Shown one piece after another: positions 57,236-64,000 of a stretch of 64,000 bases of DNA. The first letter of the stretch is position 1. Each line of letters starts with the position of its first letter. The stretch comes from Methanosphaera sp. BMS (GTDB lineage Archaea; Methanobacteriota; Methanobacteria; Methanobacteriales; Methanobacteriaceae). The DNA lies in NCBI RefSeq assembly GCF_003268005.1, contig NZ_CP014213.1:124001-188000 (forward strand), given 5' to 3'. The notes beneath the pieces were generated by a model. That model had not been told where the DNA came from and did not search any database. It saw only the letters and a list, made by a program, of their open reading frames with translations. Position numbers and translations under genes: made by a program.

Positions 57236-57637
57236 ATGAGAACAATGCCAAAAATATTGATTATAGCTGGATTAGTAGCTGTATTGCTGTTATTTACGGT
57301 TTATTCAATACAACAGAACAATACAAACAACACCACGAACAATACGACAAATGACACCAATATAACTCTAAATGATACAAATAATACCACCACTAACAAC
57401 ACAACCAGTACTACAACACAGACGAAGAAAACAACCCAAAAAACAAGCAATTCGCAGAAAAAATCAGATGGTAACACGGTATACACAACAGATAATCCGG
57501 AAGATAGTGGTGAATATGAAGGAGTAGGGGAAGCCATATACAGAAACAAGAAAACCGGAAAAATATATACCCAAACCGGTCAGGGAAAACTTCAACGTAG
57601 CCCTGATTTGGATTATTATAATTATCCATCAGAATAG
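57236..57637 (+). CDS. Signal-anchored Asn/Thr-rich small protein
   Basis: A 133-residue protein. The N-terminal hydrophobic segment (about 6-23, ILIIAGLVAVLLLFTVYS) is followed by an Asn/Thr-rich linker with many NNT sequons (about 28-65) and a basic stretch. A short C-terminal domain (GEYEGVGEAIYRNKKTGKIY, about 92-125) closes it. GGGAGGT precedes the start. It is probably an anchored extracellular protein of unknown function. Confidence 0.7.
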   Translation: MRTMPKILIIAGLVAVLLLFTVYSIQQNNTNNTTNNTTNDTNITLNDTNNTTTNNTTSTTTQTKKTTQKTSNSQKKSDGNTVYTTDNPEDSGEYEGVGEAIYRNKKTGKIYTQTGQGKLQRSPDLDYYNYPSE

Positions 57638-57808
57638 AATAATCCTTTTTTTATTCCTTACTTTTTATGAATATATATACATATCTCTTTCTCCTTTGAC
57701 ATAGTCTTTACTCCATTGGAGCCTTCAGAATGTCACACATATTGTGTCTTGTTAAATTATCATTAAAAGTATTTATTTTATTTATTATTTTCATCAATTC
57801 TCTGCTTT
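57638..57808. other. Intergenic region
   Basis: No gene or structure supported. It leads into a transposase-like fragment. Confidence 0.4.
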
Positions 57809-57991
57809 GTTGAAATATTAAAATTAACCTTAAAATCCAAGAACAAAGGCACTCAAACATTGGATTCAGCAAATTTATCAAGACAACAAATACCGGATAA
57901 AATCAGGAAATTCCTAGAACGAATAGAGTATATCTTACCAAATTTAATAAAACATATAAATTACGATGAAATACCCCTTACAAACAATTAA
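57809..57991 (+). pseudogene. Transposase-like C-terminal fragment
   Basis: An open frame without a start reads TLDSANLSRQQIPDKIRKFL, then ERIEYILPNLIKHINYDEIP, then LTNN and a stop. The IPLTNN ending after a helical stretch resembles the IPxTNNxxE region of DDE transposases, where the catalytic Glu would follow. It may be part of the same relic as 55914-56350, or a separate copy. Confidence 0.4.
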
Positions 57992-58160
57992 GTAAATATT
58001 ATAAAATATGTAAACATGTGCTAGATTCTGTTTTATGTAGTGGAAATGATATGGAACATTCTTCTTTTTGAAATCCATATGTCCTTCTCTTTAGAGTCAA
58101 TTGTCTTTCAGCACACTCACCCCCTATTTTATTTAAATATTTGAACAAAAAATACTTATA
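57992..58160. other. Intergenic region upstream of the ATPase gene
   Basis: No gene supported. The sequence becomes very A+T-rich towards a palindromic site at 58161-58182. Confidence 0.4.
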
Positions 58161-58182
58161 TTTATTCAAATAATTGAATAAA
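58161..58182. promoter_or_regulatory. Palindromic TTTATTCAA/TTGAATAAA site upstream of the ATPase
   Basis: TTTATTCAA (58161-58169) and TTGAATAAA (58174-58182) form a perfect 9-bp inverted repeat with a 4-base centre. Related half-sites occur at about 58136 (TATTTGAA) and 58299 (TATTCAAATA). It lies about 155 bases before the ATPase start, a position suited to an operator. Confidence 0.5.
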
Positions 58183-58337
58183 AAAATTTATATATAAAAA
58201 ATCAATAAATAATTATATACAATACATATGTAATTCTAGGAATGAATATAAAATATAAAAAAAGTACCGGTAATATCAAAATAATATTTAATTATTTTTA
58301 TTCAAATAAATGATTTATCTAAATATGGGTGATTAAA

Positions 58338-59789
58338 ATGTTAAATAAAGAGGACATCCTATCCAATATTATCACAGAATACCTAACTGAAATACCAACA
58401 ACAATCAATAAAAACACGTCCAAAAAAAATATCAAATACGAATACCGTAATGAATATTTTGACATTAAAGAAAAAATAGACAACTACCTAGATGACACGG
58501 AAATACATAAACGATTCCTAGTATTACCGGGAATAAGAGGAGTAGGAAAAACAACAATACTATACCAAATATACGAATATCTATTCAAAGAAAAAAACGT
58601 ACCGCTAAACCAAATATTATACATATCATGTGATGACATAAACAATGTACTCGAATGTAATCTCAGAGAAATAATTGAATTATACCTAAAAAACCATCAT
58701 AACACCACCCCTCGAATGCTTAACAAAAAAATATTCATATTAATTGATGAGGCACAATACGATAAAAACTGGGCTCAAATAGGAAAAATAATATTCGATA
58801 AAACAGAAAACATATTCATGATATTCACGGGTTCATCAGCATTAGACCTGGAATATAATCCAGATGCAAAAAGAAGATATAAAAAAATACCAATACCTCC
58901 ATTAACTTACCCCCATCACCTAAAGTTAAGATACAACATACAATTAGATACAAGATTCAAGCAACTCAAAAACTTACTGGAAAAGGGGTGCATAGAAGAA
59001 ACAAAAGATAAGGAAATTGAAATAAAAACTACTCTGATAAATAATATACACTACATGGAAAAAGACTGGGAAGACTACATATTACATGGAGGATATCCAG
59101 TAAACTATAATGAAACAGAACCCCTCGAAATAAGGGATAATCTAGTTGAAATAATAGAAAAAGTGATAAATACCGATATGGAAAAAATTAAAAGCATGTC
59201 AAGAGAAAATCAAACAAATGCAAATAGGATTATCAGATATCTGGCCCTGACAAATTCAAATGAAACATCCATGGATAAAATATCCAAATATATACATACT
59301 TCAATCGCAAATGTCAAAATGATACTGGAAACCCTTGAAAAAACACAAATAATATTCCACATTGAACCCTTTGGAACCTCATCAAAAAGAACACGAAAAT
59401 CATGGAAATACTATTTTGCAACAAGCAGCCTAAAAAATGCATTGATAAATACAATAGGAAATACAAGTAAAAACAAAGCACAATATGAAGGCATATTACT
59501 AGAAAACTTTGTAGCAAGTAACTTATATCAATTCACCACACACGACAAAGGATATGCATTATATTATGACTCCAACAAAAAAGGTAATGTGGACTTCATA
59601 TTACATAATGAATTTATACAAACAATACCCATAGAAGTAGGAAGAGGAAAAAAAGACAACAAACAATTAACCGAAGCCATCAAATACTATAAATCCGAAT
59701 ATGGCATACTCATATCAAACAAGACACAAGAAATTGAAAAAGAAAATAACATAATACATATCCCACCAAAGACATTTGCCCTGTTATAA
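58338..59789 (+). CDS. AAA+ ATPase of the AAA_14/DUF4143 type
   Basis: A 483-residue protein. Walker A is GIRGVGKTT (Lys71), Walker B is FILIDEAQY (about 138-144), and a TGSSALDL sensor segment is near 168. A winged-helix-like region (about 290-345) and a C-terminal nuclease-like domain follow (NVDFILHNEF and IPIEVGRGK, about 415-445). It is related to the ATPase at 30796-32070 but not a close copy. The start at 58338 follows GGGTGAT. The role of the family is not settled. Confidence 0.82.
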   Translation: MLNKEDILSNIITEYLTEIPTTINKNTSKKNIKYEYRNEYFDIKEKIDNYLDDTEIHKRFLVLPGIRGVGKTTILYQIYEYLFKEKNVPLNQILYISCDDINNVLECNLREIIELYLKNHHNTTPRMLNKKIFILIDEAQYDKNWAQIGKIIFDKTENIFMIFTGSSALDLEYNPDAKRRYKKIPIPPLTYPHHLKLRYNIQLDTRFKQLKNLLEKGCIEETKDKEIEIKTTLINNIHYMEKDWEDYILHGGYPVNYNETEPLEIRDNLVEIIEKVINTDMEKIKSMSRENQTNANRIIRYLALTNSNETSMDKISKYIHTSIANVKMILETLEKTQIIFHIEPFGTSSKRTRKSWKYYFATSSLKNALINTIGNTSKNKAQYEGILLENFVASNLYQFTTHDKGYALYYDSNKKGNVDFILHNEFIQTIPIEVGRGKKDNKQLTEAIKYYKSEYGILISNKTQEIEKENNIIHIPPKTFALL

Positions 59790-59842
59790 CTAAGATTATC
59801 CTTGCTTTTTAATATCTTGATAATCTTCGAATAATATATACA

Positions 59843-60316
59843 TACTGTGATGGAACAATAACATTATTACATGCTGATTTGCAAAGAAAATATGCCCAAA
59901 ACAGAGGTGTGATAAAAAATAATTCCTATGCCGGTTATACCTATCATCTTTCACGTATGGTTTCAGGTGCAGAACCCTTGGAAAATGAATATCGTGCCAA
60001 GTTAACCCTCAATAATTGTTATATAGGCAATAATATTTCAGATTAACTTGGTGGAGCAATATTTAACAATGGTGAAGTAAATATAGAAGAGTCAATATTT
60101 AAAAAAAACAGCACACCCCGGTGGGGAGGAGCAATAAGTAACTGTCACGAAGAAGAAATAAGAATTAATGACACGTTACTGGAAAAAAATAGTGCTGGCA
60201 AAAATGGCGGGGCAATATGGTCTAGCGGTAGTACTTATGAATTGGACACCTGTAAATTCGAGGACAACAAACCGAATGATGTTTCTTACGGTTCAATATA
60301 CTTTAAATATGGATAA
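59843..60316 (+). pseudogene. Beta-helix adhesin remnant with internal stop
   Basis: The frame reads YCDGTITLLHADLQ..., then LTLNNCYIGNNISD and a TAA at 60044-60046. It then continues LGGAIFNNGEVNIEESIF, WGGAISN and KNGGAIWSSGS to a TAA at 60314. The GGAI-N-x-x and NNxA patterns are the coils of the beta-helix adhesins at 12267 and 32608. No signal peptide or start is present and the fragment is only about 150 codons. It is a broken remnant of a third or fourth adhesin. Confidence 0.75.
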
Positions 60317-60387
60317 ATTTACAAAGAATTTCTTTTAATATGAATTCAATCTTAATAAGAATAAAAAAATTAATTGGAAAATAATGC

Positions 60388-61095
60388 TTATGCATAATCA
60401 TCCAATTTACTCTTTCTTTCATTTTTTTTAGAAGTATCCTTGTTTTTCATGTCTTTTATTATTTTCTTTATTGATTCCATAGTTGAACCCTTGAATACCT
60501 CCTCAAGTAACAACAACACTTCTTCATAGCTAAATTCCTTCGGATAGGTGGTTTTTTCATAGATTTCCTGCAGGTATTCTTCATAGCCGTCACTTTTTTC
60601 CCTGTATATTTTTCTAAGGTTGCTGATATTTCTTGAATGCAATTTTGATGAGACATACCTTCCCTGATTCAGGTTGTATGAGAATATCTTTATCTCATTT
60701 TCCAATGACTTCTCGACGGAAGGGTATATTATGATAATGGCCTGTCCTTATTTTCCGAGAATACTCTTCATGCTCATCAAGATTATCTCCTGATAACACA
60801 TTATAATGGATTAATTTATATTCATTTTTCCTATAATAATCTAAGCCTTTATCGGATATAATGTAATTATATTCATCATCAATATAATCTGCTATGTCCA
60901 TATCATCCAAGTTAACATTTTGAATTGTTCTATCTATATGTTCCTGTTTATTTCCTGATACTTTCAGATTTTGTTTTCTTAGTATGTCCTTAAGCTGGAG
61001 GATGGTAAATCTATGGATAATGCCTGAAAATTTTCCGGTGATAGATTATCAGTTATGAATTCCTTTTCCAATATCATATCAAATAACTTATCTGC
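60388..61095 (-). pseudogene. Frameshifted gene with a SAP-like domain
   Basis: Three minus-strand frames in sequence form one damaged gene. About 61095-61020 reads ADKLFDMILEKEFITDNL. About 61030-60710 holds a SAP-like helix-turn-helix (FTILQLKDILRKQNLKVSGN), then acidic sequence to HYHNIPF. About 60720-60388 reads ENEIKIFSYNLNQGRYVSSK and ends KSKLDDYA. SAP motifs usually bind A+T-rich DNA. At least two frameshifts are needed, and the original start is not visible. Function unknown. Confidence 0.55.
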
Positions 61096-61195
61096 TTACA
61101 ATTTTCCAAAAACTGCCTGTATATTCACGGCATAGTATAATGTTTCACTCCTAAGCAAAAAAAAAGAATGTTGGAAGATAAATGCATTTTATGTA

Positions 61196-61984
61196 TTATT
61201 CATTCTTTTCTATTAATTTATCTATTTTTTCTTCTAACCGGTTTATCTGATTTTTAAGGTCTTTTATTTCTTCCTCATTTTTTAGTGCAGCCTCTTCTAT
61301 TTGTTCTTTAGTTATATTAAATGATTGTCGATCGTAGATGCTTGATAAGTATGCGGTGAATACTGATACGAACATTACTCCTACAATTATGGTTATTATG
61401 GTGATTGCACGTCCGATTGTACTTGTGGGTGTTATATCTCCATATCCTACCGTTGTGGATGTTATTAGTGTAAACCAGATTCCATCGCCTAGGCTAGAAA
61501 CTGAAGGGTCAAAGAACAATAACAAAATGCTGGATAATGCAGTGTACACTATGAATAGGATAAACAATATATTAAACACTTGATGACTGACAAAGAATCG
61601 TATAATGCCGTTATCCTTAAGATGCCATACACGTACTACTTTTATTATTCTTAAGAATCTGAATAACCTGAATATCATGAAGTAACGGAAGAATATCAAA
61701 TCCAATGGCATTATGCTAATTAGTGTAATGATGTTTTTGTCCGTTATGAAATATTCATGTAATCCCTTATTGCTTGTCTTATAGCCATATATCAAATCTA
61801 TGAATATGATAATGCAGACTATTAAGTCAAATACTAAAAGCAGCCGTTCTGTATGTATGCTGAAGTTGGATACTGCTGATAGGATTATGAATAATAAATC
61901 CAGCACTATGAGTATTACCAGTGTTATGTTTTTTGTTTGACCTAACAGATTCAGGTATTCCTTTTTAATCTTAATATTTTGCAT
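61196..61984 (-). CDS. Voltage-gated-type potassium channel
   Basis: A 262-residue membrane protein with six hydrophobic segments (about 16-210). The S4-like helix RYFMIFRLFRFLRIIKVVRV has regularly spaced arginines. The selectivity filter TTVGYGD (about 178-184) marks a K+ channel. A C-terminal coiled coil (about 225-262) may form the tetramer. It conducts K+ across the cytoplasmic membrane. The start has no strong ribosome binding site. Complete. Confidence 0.9.
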   Translation of the reverse strand: MQNIKIKKEYLNLLGQTKNITLVILIVLDLLFIILSAVSNFSIHTERLLLVFDLIVCIIIFIDLIYGYKTSNKGLHEYFITDKNIITLISIMPLDLIFFRYFMIFRLFRFLRIIKVVRVWHLKDNGIIRFFVSHQVFNILFILFIVYTALSSILLLFFDPSVSSLGDGIWFTLITSTTVGYGDITPTSTIGRAITIITIIVGVMFVSVFTAYLSSIYDRQSFNITKEQIEEAALKNEEEIKDLKNQINRLEEKIDKLIEKNE

Positions 61985-62232
61985 GGGTAATGATTTGTTT
62001 TTTATGGTATTATTTCTTTATTGTTGTTGGAAGTTTGTCCATCTTGACTTGATATATTGTTCATGTTTTGTCGCTTCGTCAACTGGTATGTTGTTTAATT
62101 ATAAAAAGACAGGTGGAAATGATTTTAAATTAACAACTCTATAATTATATGTGTTTATAGTATACATTGAAGGATGTTGGGAATTCATCAGTTGGTTTGA
62201 TATAAAAAAAAGTTTTGAGGGGGTTATTTTTT
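61985..62232. other. Intergenic region
   Basis: No gene supported. It holds the promoter of the channel gene and the transcript end of the acidic protein gene. Confidence 0.4.
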
Positions 62233-62775
62233 TTAATCGTTCATCAGTTTGTCAAGAAATTCATCAATTTTTAATATGTTTTCATCATCCTCTTTCATTT
62301 TAATAGCTGATTCTTCAGTCAGGTAATTGAAGATAAAATCCTCAAAGGAATCCTTGTCCTCTTCATCCAAGATGGTATAGATGAACGTTTTTTCCTGAGT
62401 TAACAGGACATGGTAGTATTCATCGAATATCTTGTTGAAGGTATCCTTACTTATGATATTTAGATCATATTGAAGATTCTTTTCATAGAACTCAAAAAAC
62501 GTCAACAGTAACTCATAGAGATAATTGCGATGATATGTATTTTGGTCTTTGCTGGTTATGTAATCTGCAATAATCTTAACCGAATCGAATATGAACTTTT
62601 CCTCTTCATGAATAATGGTATCATTGGATATGTTGCTGATAATGTCTATGGCCTTTTTTAGGATGGTGATGAGTTTTAGGTCGATATCATTTTCCTGATT
62701 GTTGACATATTCTGGAACCGACAGAATGTAATGGTAGATATAATCACGTACCTTTCTTTCTTTTGTTATAGGCAA
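62233..62775 (-). CDS. Acidic helical hypothetical protein
   Basis: A 180-residue, Asp/Glu/Ile-rich cytoplasmic protein, probably all helical, with no recognised domain. It starts at TTG with GGGGTGA a few bases upstream. It follows the Hsp70-like gene by 270 bases in the same direction and may belong to the same transcript. A chaperone-related role is only a guess from position. Confidence 0.6.
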   Translation of the reverse strand: MPITKERKVRDYIYHYILSVPEYVNNQENDIDLKLITILKKAIDIISNISNDTIIHEEEKFIFDSVKIIADYITSKDQNTYHRNYLYELLLTFFEFYEKNLQYDLNIISKDTFNKIFDEYYHVLLTQEKTFIYTILDEEDKDSFEDFIFNYLTEESAIKMKEDDENILKIDEFLDKLMND

Positions 62776-63045
62776 TTGAATTCACCCCATGATTAAATTG
62801 TTATCTTCAACGATTGTTTTTATATGAATATTGAATATGAGTTTATTATATGTTTTGTAATTGAAGGTGAAGGTTATACTCATTGTTTTGTTTGATTACC
62901 CTTTAATAATTTGGAAGTTTATCCGTGATGATGTAAATTATATTCATCGTCAAAATATTATTATACATCAATGCTATTTAAATCATTATTTCAAATTATT
63001 TCATGTACATATATGTACTTAAAAAAAGGGGAAAAATGATGAAGG

Positions 63046-64000
63046 TTAATTTTTTTGCAATCTATTTTCATAGAATTTATCCTCTTCGTTATCCTCATCA
63101 TCTTTAATTCGGAGATTATCAAGTTGCACTGCAATATCATATATTCTGGAGCAGTTATTGTTTGCAATGGCTTTTCGTCCTTCTTCTTTCAACTCATTTA
63201 CTAACTCTTCATCTTCCTCATTAAAATCACCATAGAGCATTAATGAATTTAACGCTATTTTATTTTGTTCACATGGATCCATAAGATCATCTTTAACTTC
63301 CCTTAAAGCATTTTCAAGTCTATCTATTTTAATGTAGTCATTATTGTCAATAGCTTCATCGAGTTGATTAGAAATTCTTTCAAATTTTTCTTTATGTTCA
63401 TAATTTCCCTTTTCGTCAACTATGCCTTCAACATATCTTTTGAAATATCTGATATCTCTTATTTTATCCTTTTGGCCAAAATAACTTTCAATGTTAATCA
63501 ATAACTCATTAAATTTCTTAATAAGCTTATCAGCTTGGTAGATAGCATCTTCATCATTTTCAGAACGTTCTATGAAATCAGAAATATTCCCAATGAGATT
63601 TTCTTCTTCGATTTGATTGAGGTATGCGTCAATTTTATCATTAACATCCATCCTATTGCATTTGGATTTAATGATTTCATATTTATTCAGGGTATCCTTA
63701 AATTTATCTTTAATCATCTCCGGATCATCAAGAGTATCATATTCATGGATATCAAATTCGAATCTTTCACCGGTATCCAGTATAAAGACGTCAAATTTCA
63801 TATCACGTGATCTGTCAATATCAACGGTAATGGTTATTTCACTATGTTTTGGGATGGAATTTTTAACTTTTTCTCCACCGATTAATAATTCACCGACCAA
63901 TAAATTGTTTGAAGCCCTCCTGGCAGTTCCATTATATAATGGAATTGAAATATAACTGTCTTCATCACCCGCAGTAACCTTACTAGTTGTTTTAAAGACT
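63046..64000 (-). CDS. Hsp70-like protein, C-terminal part (5' end outside window)
   Basis: The frame is open to the right edge, so the N-terminal ATPase domain is missing. The first visible residues (TTSKVTAGDEDSYISIPLYN, then GELLIGG and ITITVDIDRS) match the layout of a DnaK substrate-binding beta-domain (T...S...D-Q-x-x-x-x-I-x-V-x-x-G). A long helical lid region (about 115-315) follows. The sequence is more divergent than housekeeping DnaK and has an acidic C-terminus (KDDEDNEEDKFYEN). It may be an Hsp70-like paralogue rather than DnaK itself. Confidence 0.7.
   Translation of the reverse strand, partial: VFKTTSKVTAGDEDSYISIPLYNGTARRASNNLLVGELLIGGEKVKNSIPKHSEITITVDIDRSRDMKFDVFILDTGERFEFDIHEYDTLDDPEMIKDKFKDTLNKYEIIKSKCNRMDVNDKIDAYLNQIEEENLIGNISDFIERSENDEDAIYQADKLIKKFNELLINIESYFGQKDKIRDIRYFKRYVEGIVDEKGNYEHKEKFERISNQLDEAIDNNDYIKIDRLENALREVKDDLMDPCEQNKIALNSLMLYGDFNEEDEELVNELKEEGRKAIANNNCSRIYDIAVQLDNLRIKDDEDNEEDKFYENRLQKN

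Overview
The window looks like the chromosome of a gut methanogen of the order Methanobacteriales, closest in style to Methanosphaera or Methanobrevibacter. The signs are very high A+T, an archaeal transcription factor B, GGTGAT/GGAGG-type ribosome binding sites, very large Asn/Thr-rich adhesin-like proteins with beta-helix repeats, DUF2207, DUF2284 and M48 proteins, and many zinc-ribbon/membrane proteins. No rRNA, tRNA or CRISPR array was seen. The species assignment is inference.

Layout. 1-5.4 kb: an adhesin gene running off the left edge, a tyrosine recombinase, a non-coding repeat region (32-bp tandem palindromic repeats), a broken HEPN gene and the TFB gene. 6.3-8.1 kb: glmS (amino-sugar supply). 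8.2-21.3 kb: a surface-protein locus on the minus strand. It encodes a 3006-residue secreted protein (beta-helix, Ig-like, papain-family peptidase, lectin-like and chitobiase-C-type repeats). This is translationally coupled to a small multi-pass membrane protein, then to a second 'orphan' copy of the giant protein's C-terminal 730 residues with its own coupled membrane protein, then to a decayed third membrane gene. 22.6-32.6 kb: accessory genes including a vWA protein, DUF2207, a PPP-type phosphatase, VapBC, an AbrB-TIR pair, a broken gene, a 23-bp tandem repeat array in front of a DUF4143 ATPase, and a stray vapC fragment. 32.6-35 kb: a second complete adhesin.

35.6-45.9 kb: DUF2284, a very large helicase-nuclease, an Asp-rich tail-anchored zinc-ribbon protein, an HSDR_N-type nuclease-domain protein, a GNAT/zinc-ribbon protein and DUF5714. 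46-55.8 kb: TrmO-like methyltransferase, TM2-like proteins, two tandem M48 peptidases, a CPBP protease and several zinc-ribbon membrane proteins. 55.9-61.1 kb: decayed material (transposase pieces, a beta-helix adhesin remnant, a frameshifted SAP-like gene) around small secreted proteins and an AAA ATPase. 61.2-64 kb: a voltage-gated K+ channel-like protein, an unknown acidic protein and the C-terminal part of an Hsp70-like chaperone cut by the right edge.

The most interesting system is at 8.2-21.3 kb. Two copies of a C-terminal module are near-identical except for one hydrophobic stretch of about 75 residues, and each copy is coupled to its own diverged TM2-like membrane protein. That pattern resembles orphan toxin/immunity cassettes of polymorphic toxin or contact-dependent inhibition loci, or alternatively a variable surface protein with a matched membrane anchor. 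The function is inference.
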